Of a DNA stretch of 15,022 bases, positions 6,005 through 14,068 are shown piece by piece. The stretch comes from JBLKSS01 sp047607725 (GTDB lineage: Bacteria; Pseudomonadota; Gammaproteobacteria; Enterobacterales; Enterobacteriaceae). Both the position numbers and the translations under genes were made by a program. Location: positions 1-15,022 of the forward strand of contig NZ_JBLKSS010000033.1 in NCBI RefSeq assembly GCF_047607725.1, written 5' to 3'. The notes beneath the pieces are model-generated. The model was not told the DNA's origin. It saw only the letters and a list, made by a program, of their open reading frames with translations, and did no database searches. How positions within the stretch are numbered: position 1 is the stretch's first letter; every line of letters begins with the position of its first letter.

Positions 6005-6172
6005 CCAGCGATATCGCTATGCCACCATTGCTATTACGATAACGCTCGCCATATCGCTCTACCGCCGGCCGCATTTCCGTGTCGCCAGCGAAGCGCACTA
6101 ACGCTCGCCTGTCGCTGTCCCGCCGGCCACATTGCTGTATCGCCAGTGATATCGCGATAACACCCGCCATAT
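6005..6172. repeat. Imperfect tandem repeats of about 58-80 bp upstream of the dihydroxyacetone kinase
   Basis: Three related units begin CCAGCGATATCGC (6005), CCAGCGAAGCGC (6085) and CCAGTGATATCGC (6143). Units one and two share AACGCTCGCC, then CCGCCGGCC, then a CATT..(T/G)TGTcG-type end; the third is cut short. Unit one carries the perfect palindrome AGCGATATCGCT and about 22 extra bases. No gene is seen in 5902-6301. An AT-rich stretch at 6180-6215 includes TATGAT (6206-6211), a possible -10 for the kinase but without a good -35. Confidence 0.6.
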
Positions 6173-6301
6173 CAATGCAACTAAATCAATATTAATTCTA
6201 ATCATTATGATAGCAACTTATTCAACGTCGCCGGCCGGGTACGTTGCGGCACCGGCAGCCACGGCTGCATCCCCTGCTTCCCCAGAAAAGGTTTTTGCCC
6301 T

Positions 6302-7936
6302 ATGTCCAAATTTTTTATGAACACCCGCAACGCCCTGGTCAATGATGCCATTGAGGGCACGATTGTCGGTTCACGCTGGCAAAACCTCGTTCAGCTCGAC
6401 GTTGACCCCTTTATCCGGGTGGTGGTGCGTAAAGGGTGGCAAAAAGATCGGGTCGAGCTGATCTCCGGCGGCGGCTCCGGCCATGAGCCGGCCCACGTGG
6501 GATTTGTCGGTAAAGGCATGCTGACCGCGGCGGTTTGCGGCGATATCTTCGCCTCCCCCAGCGTCGATGCCGTTCTCAGCGCCATTCTCGCGGTCACCGG
6601 CGAGGCGGGTTGTCTGTTGATCGTGAAAAACTATACCGGCGACCGTCTGAATTTCGGGTTGGCGGCGGAGAAAGCCAAACGCCTGGGCTATCGGGTCGAG
6701 CTGGTGATGGTTGATGACGATATCTCCCTGCCGGACAATAAACAGCCGCGCGGCATCGCCGTGCCCGCCCTTATCCATAAAATCGCCGGTTATGCGGCCG
6801 AGCAGGGGCTTACGCTTGAGGAAGTGACCACGCTGGCGCAGAAAGCTATCGGCGCAACCGCCAGTATCGGCGTGGCGATGACCGGCTGTAACCTACCGGA
6901 AGAAGAAGGCGGCGCGCAGCGCATCAAAGACGGCCATGTGGAGCTGGGACTGGGTATACACGGCGAGCCGGGCGCGCAGACGCTGCCGACCGTCAATAGC
7001 CGCGAACTAATCCAGGTGATGGTGGATAAGCTCAGCGCCCATCTCCCCGCAAAGGGGCCTGTGGCGGCGCTGATTAACAACCTTGGCGGCGTCTCTCCCC
7101 TGGAGATGAGCGTGCTCACCAAAGAGCTGGTCCATTCTCCGCTGCGCGAGCGCCTGAGCTATCTTATCGGCCCGGCGCCGCTGGTCAGTGCGCTGGATAT
7201 GAAGGGGTTCTCGCTGTCATTGCTGGCGCTGGACGCCACCCTGACCACTGCGCTGCTGTCGGAGGTGGAAACCGCCGGCTGGCAACCGCTGACCCGGCAA
7301 AAGGCCGATAATCCCCGCCAAACGACACGCGTCACACCGTCCGTCAACGCCCGCACCGGTAACATCATTGACGTCGTTACCGAAACCCTGCTGACGCTGG
7401 AAAACGAGCTTAACCGGCTTGATAGTCTGGTGGGAGACGGCGATACCGGCACCACCTTCGCCGCCGGCGCACGTGAAATCGCCACGCTGAACCGTGACGG
7501 TGAATTACCCCAGGACGATCCCGCGGCGCTGCTGACGCTAATAGGCGATAAACTGGCCACCATCATGGGCGGCTCCAGCGGCGTATTGATGTCGATATTC
7601 TTTACCGCCGCCGGTCAGCAGGTGGCGGAGGGCTAGCCGTTGGTGCAGGCGCTGCTGGCTGGCCTGCAGCAAATGAAACATTACGGCGGCGCCGAGCGCG
7701 GCGACCGTACCCTTATCGATGCGCTGCAACCGGCGCTGGAGGCGCTGGCCGACGGCGCGAGCCTGCGCCATGCGGCGGATGCCGCCCGCGCGGGGGCCGA
7801 CGCCGACGCCACTATGGATAAGGCGAACGCCGGCCGGTCCGCCTATCTCAATAGCGACAACCTCACCGGCCATAAAGATCCGGGCGTGTATGCGATAGAG
7901 AAAGCGTTTGCCAATTTGGCGGCGCAAGCGGGATAA
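6302..7936 (+). pseudogene. ATP-dependent dihydroxyacetone kinase (fused DhaK-DhaL), split by an amber codon
   Basis: The frame encodes the fused kinase that phosphorylates dihydroxyacetone with ATP, as in Citrobacter freundii. The DhaK domain comes first, with GGGSGHEP at 56-63 and His220 in GIHGEPG, the residue that covalently holds the substrate in the Citrobacter enzyme. The DhaL (ATP) domain follows with DGDTG at 379-383 for magnesium and MGGSSG at 422-427. A TAG at 7634-7636 (codon 445) interrupts the DhaL domain. The same frame then continues with normal family sequence (QMKHYGGAERGDRT, ANAGRSAYL, DPG) to the stop at 7934-7936, 544 coded residues in all. A single base change explains the stop. 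GGAGGG at 7627-7632 lies seven bases before a TTG at 7640, so restart is conceivable, but a break inside the ATP domain most likely abolishes activity. The ATG at 6302 has only a weak AAAAGG upstream. Confidence 0.9.
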
Positions 7937-8024
7937 ACGCCCCCCTTTTTTAGCGCCCTCCTTACCCTGCAACGGCGTCGCGCCCCACCACCGGCGGCCT
8001 GGCATACGCGCCACCAAGGGGGCC

Positions 8025-8096
8025 GCGATGCATGTTGCAGGACGAGGTGCGATGCGCGTCGCAGGGCGAACAGCAATGGGCGTCGCAGGGGCCGTG
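8025..8096 (+). repeat. Three imperfect 24-bp tandem copies
   Basis: Units at 8025-8048, 8049-8072 and 8073-8096 share the pattern GCGATG-n-n-(C)GT(C)GCAGG. In one frame they read AMHVAGRG, AMRVAGRT, AMGVAGAV. There is no gene between 7937 and 8138; this non-coding gap separates the kinase end from the PTS IIB end. Confidence 0.7.
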
Positions 8097-8138
8097 TCGT
8101 AAGGCGAGCAGCGAAGCACACCGCGCGTTCGCCGGTTT

Positions 8139-8462
8139 TTATGTTGAGGTCTCATCCAAACCAAAGTGCTCTTCCTGTCTCCGCTTTAAATTGTCGGAGC
8201 GCTTGCCGAATATGGCCTGCACTTGATGCCCCAAAATGACCACCCCCAGCGCCCCCAGACTCTGAATAGTGCCGCTGTTCACTTTAGCTAAATCCTTGAC
8301 CGTCACCCGCAGCCGAGTGATACAGGCATCCACTTCACGGATATTCCACCGCCCGCCGAGGGCGGCGATCAATGCGGCGATATCCGGATCGCCCAGCTCC
8401 GGATGCTGGGCCTGATGCATTTTTTCCCGAACAAAACGGACAAACTCAACAATATTCGGCAT
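8139..8462 (-). CDS. Stand-alone PTS EIIB domain, glucose family
   Basis: The 107-residue protein is a PTS IIB domain of the glucose/N-acetylglucosamine/maltose superfamily. These domains take phosphate from IIA onto a cysteine and pass it to sugar during transport through IIC. The phosphorylation motif DACITRLRV places Cys47, and LGALGVVILGHQVQAIFGKRSDNLK matches the C-terminal half of the domain. The ATG at 8462 was chosen because GAGGAA lies seven bases upstream; an ATG nine codons earlier lacks this. No IIC or IIA gene is in the window, so this is either a true orphan IIB or the survivor of a lost IIBC operon. The frame and catalytic cysteine are intact. It is divergent from the membrane protein gene at 8751. 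Sugar specificity cannot be read from the sequence. Confidence 0.82.
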   Translation of the reverse strand: MPNIVEFVRFVREKMHQAQHPELGDPDIAALIAALGGRWNIREVDACITRLRVTVKDLAKVNSGTIQSLGALGVVILGHQVQAIFGKRSDNLKRRQEEHFGLDETST

Positions 8463-8581
8463 AGCGATATTCCTCATTATCCCGATCAAGCCATTCCGGC
8501 ATGGAACACGTCACGTCCGTTTCAGGCCGTCGGGCATGCCGGCGCCCATCATTCATTTCCTTAAGCCGACCCGTTATTCCT

Positions 8582-8595
8582 TACGTTTAAACGTA
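8582..8595. promoter_or_regulatory. Perfect 14-bp palindrome in the divergent gap
   Basis: TACGTTTAAACGTA is a perfect palindrome between the divergent PTS IIB and membrane protein genes. Its placement suits a shared operator, but I do not recognise a regulator family for it. A 14-bp palindrome with an A/T core can arise by chance. Confidence 0.3.
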
Positions 8596-8657
8596 GTCGT
8601 TTTCATCCTAGCGCCGACGTCCTGAACGTGCCATTGCCATCCCCTACGGTTAGCGAT

Positions 8658-8688
8658 TTGCTCTATATCATTTTTTTACATCTATACT
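8658..8688 (+). promoter_or_regulatory. Possible promoter of the small membrane protein
   Basis: TTGCTC (8658-8663), a 19-base spacer that is AT-rich, and TATACT (8683-8688) could form a sigma-70 promoter about 60 bases before the ATG at 8751. The spacer is longer than ideal. Confidence 0.35.
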
Positions 8689-8750
8689 TGCCAAGGCGCA
8701 TCGAGGAAAAAGAGCGTTCACCCGACTGCAGGCCTTTTGAGGTAATAAGC

Positions 8751-9044
8751 ATGGAGAATAAGTCAACATCCGATGATTACCGCAGTAGACAATATCCAGT
8801 CCAAGAACATATGGCGTTCCAACGCCTCGCCTGGACATTACAGCGCTGGGGCACGTTCTTGCTGTTTTTATTCGTACTACTGGCGGCGCTTGGACTGTTT
8901 TCACAGGGCTTGATGAGCGATACATCAACGCAAAGCCCATCGGGCAATCTCCAGCTGGAGTACGATCGCTTTGCGCGCAATACTACCGACACCCATTATG
9001 TTATTCATGTAAGGATCAATAAAAAAAACACCATACAAATGTAA
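8751..9044 (+). pseudogene. One-helix membrane protein, C-terminus cut off by a mobile element
   Basis: The start at 8751 follows GAGG eight bases upstream. The remaining 97 residues have a polar N-terminus, a hydrophobic segment at about 34-52 (WGTFLLFLFVLLAALGLF) and then an LQLEYDRFARNTT stretch that should lie in the periplasm. This resembles a family of small uncharacterised inner-membrane proteins with a conserved (L)xxEYxRFxR motif after a single helix; I cannot name a function. The last native base is 9040: the final ATG codon spans the junction and the stop TAA (9042-9044) comes from the inverted repeat of the element at 9041. The C-terminal part is missing and is not found on the far side of the element, so the gene is probably dead. 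Confidence 0.6.
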
Positions 9045-9089
9045 GCGCCTCGTGGAGGACGTCTTGAATTATTGGTGGGTTTGTTGTAT
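9041..9089 (+). repeat. Left terminal inverted repeat, 49 bp
   Basis: It pairs with 9330-9378 with a single mismatch (T versus C at position 10). It includes GAGGACGTCTTGAATTATTG and then GTGGGTTTGTTGTAT. Confidence 0.9.
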
Positions 9090-9175
9090 AGCCCGATAAG
9101 AATATGTTCCACTACGATGCCTAGTGAACCCGCATCCTATAAGGGACGGCTGTCAGATCATGGATAATCCGGCGA

Positions 9176-9211
9176 TGATAGTGTCCACTTAAATTTTAAT
9201 GGACACTATCA
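9176..9211. repeat. Perfect 12-bp hairpin inside the solo element
   Basis: TGATAGTGTCCA (9176-9187) and its exact reverse complement TGGACACTATCA (9200-9211) enclose a 12-base AT-rich loop (CTTAAATTTTAA). It lies near the middle of the element. It could be a structural element, a nested small insertion or an excision scar. Confidence 0.7.
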
Positions 9212-9329
9212 CAAACTTCAGAACCACTAATTTCATATCACTCAAACCGGGATGAAAATAAAAGTTATTAAAATCAATACAATGTGAAAATACAATGAGC
9301 ATAAGCGTGCAACGTAGGTTTACTGTCTC

Positions 9330-9378
9330 ATACAACAAACCCACCAATAATTCAAGACGTCCTCCACGGGGCGCTTAC
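9330..9378 (-). repeat. Right terminal inverted repeat, 49 bp
   Basis: This is the reverse complement of 9041-9089 with one mismatch. It ends GCGCTTAC directly against the residual hyuA coding sequence. Confidence 0.9.
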
Positions 9379-10872
9379 GCAGGATACAGGTCACGGAAAA
9401 ATCGTTTTTCAGATCGGAGGAGAGCAGCCCCAGACTCGATAGCACGCCGGATTCAGGCACGATGATCTCCGCCTTCATGCCTAACAGGCGGGTCAAAAAA
9501 TCGCTATGCAGCAGCCAGCGCCGCCAAATGGCACCAGGGCGAAATCGGCCGGGTCATAGCCGTGCGCCACCGAAACTTCGCGTATGGTGCCCATCATATT
9601 ATTGTTGGCGATATCGATGATGCCGCTTGCGGCGTCTTCCACGGTCAGTCCCAGCTGCTTAGCAATGCGTTCTTCAATCGCTTTGGCCGCCGCCGCAACA
9701 TCCAGCGTCATTTCACCGTTCAACAGGCGGGGCGTTAAATGGCCGAGCACCAGATGCGCGTCCGTCACCGTAGGCTCGGTGCCGCCGCGGCCGTAGCAAA
9801 CGGGCCCCGGCATGGCGCCCGCGCTCATCGACCCTACCATTAACGCGCCGTTGACGAAGCGGGCAATCGAACCGCCGCCGGCGCCAATGGTGTGGATATC
9901 GATCATCTGCAGGCTGAGCGGCCTGTCGCCGACGTGGCCTTCGGTGGTGACATTGGCATCACCGCCGTTGATAAGGCAGATATCCGCTGAGGTGCCGCCG
10001 ACATAAAAGGAAATCAGCTTGCTCTCCCCTGCCAGTCGACCCACCAGCCCGGCACCGACCACTCCCGCCGCCGGACCGCACAGCGCGGTCTGGACCGGCT
10101 GACGACGAATCGTATCCACGCCGGTCACGCCGCCGCTGGATTTCATCAGCAGCAGACGGCCGTTAACACCCTCGTCGGCGATACGTTGTTCCAGGCGGGT
10201 GACATAGCGCGAGACTTTTGGCATCACGTAACAGTTCAGCTGCGTCGCCATGCTGCGCTCGAACTCCCGAAAGGTGGGCAAGACTTCAGATGACAGGGAG
10301 ACCAGCGCCTGCGGGTACTCTTGCGTGATAATATCGCGGGTCCGCTGCTCATGGCGGGCATTGGCGTAAGAATGCAAATAGCACACCGCGATAGCCTTGA
10401 TGTTGCGTTGCTTAATGCGGGCAATGGCGGCGCGCACCTGCGCCTCACAGAGCGGCGCCAGTTCATGCGCTTCAAAATCCATACGGCCGTCCACTTCATA
10501 GATGCGTTCCGCCGGCACCGGCCGCGTCGACTTTACCCATGAGTAGATATTCTCGTTGCGTGGAATATCGTGCCGGCCGATTTCCAGCACATGCCTGAAG
10601 CCGGTGGTAGTCAACAAGGCACATTCGGCGCCGTCCATTTCCAAAATGGTATTAGTGGCAACCGTTGTGCCGTGAAACACGTGACTGACGTCTTGCGCTC
10701 GCATCCCGGTATCGGCGAGTATTCGCCGCATGCCCGTCACGAAACCCAGCGAGGGATCCTCGGGCGGCGACGGGGTTTTCGCCTTGAAGAGTTTGCCGGT
10801 GCGGCTATCCACCAAGGTAATATCGGTAAAGGTGCCGCCAGTGTCGACGGCAACGGAAAGCAGGTGTTCCAT
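9379..10872 (-). pseudogene. HyuA-type hydantoinase/oxoprolinase, frameshifted and C-terminally truncated
   Basis: HyuA-family proteins couple ATP hydrolysis to opening of hydantoin- or oxoproline-like rings, working with HyuB. The N-terminal ATP motif DTGGTFTD is at 10-17, and GRHDIPR, CGPAAGVVGA and the IGAGGGSIA segment follow. The frame holds for 454 family-like residues up to VPFGGAG. There a one-base loss near 9512-9514 turns the expected GPLH into CCIAIF and a stop (9493-9495). In the next frame the family sequence resumes (LHSDFLTRLLGMKAEIIVPE) to the element boundary at 9378. Family members are near 690 residues, so about a quarter is missing. The normally invariant FDMGGTS motif reads FYVGGTS (Tyr290 for Asp), a further sign of decay. 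The ATG at 10872 has AAGGA upstream and lies 17 bases behind hyuB. Confidence 0.88.
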
Positions 10873-10889
10873 GATAGCTGATCCTTGGG

Positions 10890-12746
10890 TTAAACGCGAG
10901 ATGGACGGGAGGAGCGGAGAGCGTCGGCAGAGTTCCACCACTCTTCGGCATCAAAGTAACGGCGACGGTGAAATAATTTGGTTGGCCAGCGGTGCGGTGC
11001 GCGGCGATCGCGGGTCGCGGCCAAATCGGCGGATTCCGACTCGACATCAAGGACGACGCCATAGTCCTCCAGCGCGCTTTCGATGCTGACGAAACCCGCC
11101 AGCACATCGCGTAATACCCGTTCGGGTTCACGATCGAAAGTGTGGCCATATCCGCCGCCGCCCGGCATAGCGATTTGCAGAATATCCCCCGTCTCAAGCG
11201 TCACGCCATCCTGCAGGCTGGGCAGGATTTTCTCGCCGGGCGTGCCGGGATTGAGCACGAACCGGCCGGATCGGCCGCTCATGCCGGCGTTAACGCCATC
11301 GGCGGGATAGTCCACATTGCTCATGCGAATGGAAATAGAGGCGGTTTTCGAGATCATTTGAAATTCGCGGATAACGCCGCCGCCCCCGCGCCAACGCCCC
11401 GGTCCGCCGGAATCCTGATTGATGGCATAACGCCGCATTAGCAAGGGGTAGTTCTGCTCGGCGAACTCGAGGGGGTAATTTTGCTGGTTGAGGAAATACA
11501 CCGCGTCCGGCCCGTCTGACGCGGGACGCGCGCCCTGGCCGGCGGCGATGGCCAGGGTTTTCAGGAAGACTTTGCCGCTGCCCATAAACACGCCGCGCAA
11601 CTTATTCGCGCTATAGGCGGAGCTGGACGCCAGCGCCAAATCAGGACGGGCAACGGCGATAAGGCCCAGACAGGCGCTAGTCACCCGTGATACGGTTACG
11701 GAGCGTTGACCGAGAGAGGCGGTGAAACGGGACTTAATCACGCTGCCCTCGCGCAGTTTTACTTCATCAATGATACTCAGCAGCCCCTCGTTGAACATGA
11801 ATTCCGGATGTCTCGCCAGGGCATAGATGCCGAAGACCATCTGTACCACCGACGGATGCATGAGAAAATTAATCGGACCGAGGGTTTGATCATCGGTATC
11901 GGTGGCATCGAGGACAAGCTTTCCCTCGGCGGCGGTCAGCGTCATACGGATGGCGATAGATGTGGTGCCGTGGCCGTCCTGGTCAATAAGCTCGGCAAAC
12001 TTATAGCGGCCGGGGGTAAAAATGTCATCGAGCCGGGCGCGGGCGAATTCCCGGGTCTGTTGGATAAGTTGGTCGAAAGCCTGATGGGCGGTCTCCACGC
12101 CGAACCGCTCGAACAACTCGACCATGCGCAAACGGCCCCGCTCCACCGCCGCCATCATGGCGCGCACGTCGCCTTTAATCATGTCGGGGAAACGAGAATT
12201 GTGCACGAAGGTCCGAAACAGGTCTTCGTTCAGCACCCCTTCGCGATACAGCCTGACCGGTGGAATGAGAATGTCTTCATGAAAAATCTCGGGTGCATCG
12301 GGCGTGGTTGACCCGGAATGGGTGCCGCCAATGTCCAGAAAATGCGCCCATGAGTGGGTAAAACCGACCAATTGCTCCGCAACAAAGATGGGGCTGATAA
12401 AAACCTGATCTAGCGTATGGGATACGCCTCCCCGGGAAAGATAGGGATCGTCGTACCAATAGACGTCGCCCGGTTTCATCTCCGCCATGGGAAAGAATTC
12501 CAGCACCGGATCGAGAATGTTGCCCAGCAGCGGCAGCTTGGTCCCCATCAGCAGACGGCCTTGCCTGTCGAACAGCCCACAGAAATAGTCCTGTTTTTCA
12601 CGGATGACCGGCAACATGGCGGTGCGCTGCAACAGACGCTCCATTTCAGACTGGGCCGAACTCAACACTCCTTTGACAATTTCCAGCATGACCGGCGTTA
12701 CGCTCGGTGCCGGCCGGACATCGCTTGCCTCAACGAAATTTTGCAT
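10890..12746 (-). CDS. HyuB-type hydantoinase/oxoprolinase subunit B
   Basis: The 618-residue product belongs to the hydantoinase B/oxoprolinase family (also acetone carboxylase alpha-type). Such subunits pair with HyuA to hydrolyse N-methylhydantoin- or 5-oxoproline-like compounds with ATP. Family segments are visible in order: an LLQRTAMLPVIREKQDYFCGLFD block, PGDVYWYDDPYLSRGG, THSWAHFLDIGG with metal-type histidines, HEDILIPPVRL, GPGRWRGGGGV and the C-terminal MPGGGGYG, then ERVLRDVLAGFVS. The start ATG at 12746 follows AAGGG. It lies between mmgE/prpD (45-base gap) and hyuA (17-base gap) and belongs to one minus-strand operon. It is the only member of that operon with a full open frame. 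With its HyuA partner broken it is probably without function and open to decay. Substrate cannot be assigned. Confidence 0.85.
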   Translation of the reverse strand: MQNFVEASDVRPAPSVTPVMLEIVKGVLSSAQSEMERLLQRTAMLPVIREKQDYFCGLFDRQGRLLMGTKLPLLGNILDPVLEFFPMAEMKPGDVYWYDDPYLSRGGVSHTLDQVFISPIFVAEQLVGFTHSWAHFLDIGGTHSGSTTPDAPEIFHEDILIPPVRLYREGVLNEDLFRTFVHNSRFPDMIKGDVRAMMAAVERGRLRMVELFERFGVETAHQAFDQLIQQTREFARARLDDIFTPGRYKFAELIDQDGHGTTSIAIRMTLTAAEGKLVLDATDTDDQTLGPINFLMHPSVVQMVFGIYALARHPEFMFNEGLLSIIDEVKLREGSVIKSRFTASLGQRSVTVSRVTSACLGLIAVARPDLALASSSAYSANKLRGVFMGSGKVFLKTLAIAAGQGARPASDGPDAVYFLNQQNYPLEFAEQNYPLLMRRYAINQDSGGPGRWRGGGGVIREFQMISKTASISIRMSNVDYPADGVNAGMSGRSGRFVLNPGTPGEKILPSLQDGVTLETGDILQIAMPGGGGYGHTFDREPERVLRDVLAGFVSIESALEDYGVVLDVESESADLAATRDRRAPHRWPTKLFHRRRYFDAEEWWNSADALRSSRPSRV

Positions 12747-12791
12747 GAATGAACCCTTTCCGATAAATTGCGCGGCGTCGCGCAGGCGTAG

Positions 12792-14061
12792 TTAATTGCC
12801 GAGCCGCCCGAGGGCAGCCGCGATAAAGTCAAGATTACTCTGGCTATCAAGGCGTTGTAGCTGCTCATACAGCTCACAAGCCTTCTGTTGATCCAGGCGG
12901 CCATCGCAACAATCAAAAAATTTCTCTCGGCGGTCATCGGCGCTAAACGGATCGGCAAGACCGCCCTTGGCCATTGCCCGCGCGGCATGGAGCGTCCTGC
13001 CGTCCCGCAGATGTACGCTGAGCCGGTGAGTCACTATAGCCAGAGCTATCCTCCTCGGCGGAGCTCGCCGCATGCATCTTTGTTAACGGCAGGAGACGGC
13101 GCATGGCCGGATCAAAAATCCTCTCGCGATCAAAATCCGCCAGGCGCAGCCGGTTGTTGGCCAGGGCGACGGCGAGACAGTAGGGCATCGAGAAGCGCGC
13201 CTGCATTTCTTTGGTCGGCTCGGCGTACGGCAGGTTATTCTGATTAATCGAGCCCACCAGACAGTCCAGCAACATAACGTCTTCCGCCGCAAAGTCGTTG
13301 GCGGCTTTTAGATCCAGCAGCATATCAATCGCATTATGGGTGGAAGCGCAGCAGGGATGCCGTTTCGGCGTCAGTCCCAGGGTTTCGATGACATGCCGCT
13401 CATCGCTCGCGTTTGTCGCCGCGGCCCAGGGCCTGCCGGCGGCGGCGTACAGGGCGGTAAAACCAAACGGATGATCCATGATGTCGGAATTGCCGCCCAT
13501 GCCTGCGGCGGCGAGCGCAGCGGCCTCAACCGTATTGCGCGCCGCAAGGCCGGCATGCAGCGGTTTGGCCACGGTGCCAAATTGCCCCTTGACGCCGGCG
13601 GCCATGCTGACGGCGAGACACATGGCCTGCAGAATGCCCTCTCCATTCAGCCCCAGCAGCCAGGCGGCGCCCACCGTCGACGTCGCGTGCCAGCTGGCGA
13701 CATAGTGGCCCGGATTCACCGCCGCACCGATGACGGCCTGTGCCTGTAGCCCGACCAGATAGCCTTCCAGCAGCCGCCTGCCGTCGGCGTCCGAGGCCTG
13801 TGCCGTGGCCAGCAAGGCGGGAACCAGGACCGCGGAAGCATGGCCCATCAAAGGACGAAACGTGTCATCGTAATCAAGGGCGTGCGCCGCCGTCGCATTT
13901 ATCAGCGCCGCCACGCCGGGTGAACCGGTCCCCCCGGCGCCGGCTATCATGCAGGCCAGCGTATCGCGGATCGCCTCGGTCGCCCCCTGCCTGGCCGCCG
14001 GGCTGACGTCTTTGCACTTCAGGCTCCAGCCGGCGAGATATTCCAGAATATTCATCGGCAT
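12792..14061 (-). pseudogene. MmgE/PrpD-family protein, frameshifted
   Basis: MmgE/PrpD proteins include 2-methylcitrate dehydratase and cis-aconitate decarboxylase relatives; many catabolic members have unknown substrates. Family blocks are TAAHALDYDD at about 57-66, FRPLMGHASAVLVPALL, SWHATSTVGAA, KPLHAGLAARNTVEAA and HPCCASTHNAID. A one-base shift near 13035-13045 breaks the frame after roughly AEEDSSGY. The next frame carries the normal C-terminal part (VTHRLSVHLRDGRTL to ALGRLGN) and stops at 12792-12794. Between DTLACMIAG and AALINATAAHA about 30-40 residues usual for the family are absent, which suggests a second, in-frame deletion. The gene starts seven bases after the permease stop, so translation was probably coupled. 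It sits in the operon ahead of hyuB. I judge it inactive. Confidence 0.85.
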
Positions 14062-14068
14062 CTTCTCG

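Larger units (their letters stand above)
9041..9378. mobile_element. 338-bp transposase-less element with 49-bp terminal inverted repeats (IS66-like ends)
   Basis: The element begins GTAAGCGCC and ends with the reverse complement. The outer 49 bases at each end are identical except for one base (position 10). GTAAGCG at the tip equals the tip of the IS66 elements at both window ends, but the rest of the repeat differs. There is no transposase gene inside. The flanking 8-mers (ATACAAAT and GCAGGATA) do not match, so there is no target duplication. A truncated gene lies on either side. It is best read as a MITE-like or deletion derivative of an IS66-type element, sitting at a recombination joint. 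Confidence 0.75.

Noticed and set aside
5682..6170. 162-codon minus-strand frame over the Gfo/Idh tail and the repeat gap
   Set aside because: It overlaps a real gene antisense, and its repeats come from the DNA repeat at 6005-6172.
7908..8226. Small plus-strand frames across the 24-bp repeats and the end of the IIB gene
   Set aside because: They overlap the IIB gene antisense, and I see no start signal or family resemblance.
8463..8560. Short minus-strand leader peptide before the PTS IIB gene (AAGGA followed by ATGATG and a 13-codon frame)
   Set aside because: A ribosome-site match alone in a short frame is weak; no attenuator hairpins or composition bias were seen.
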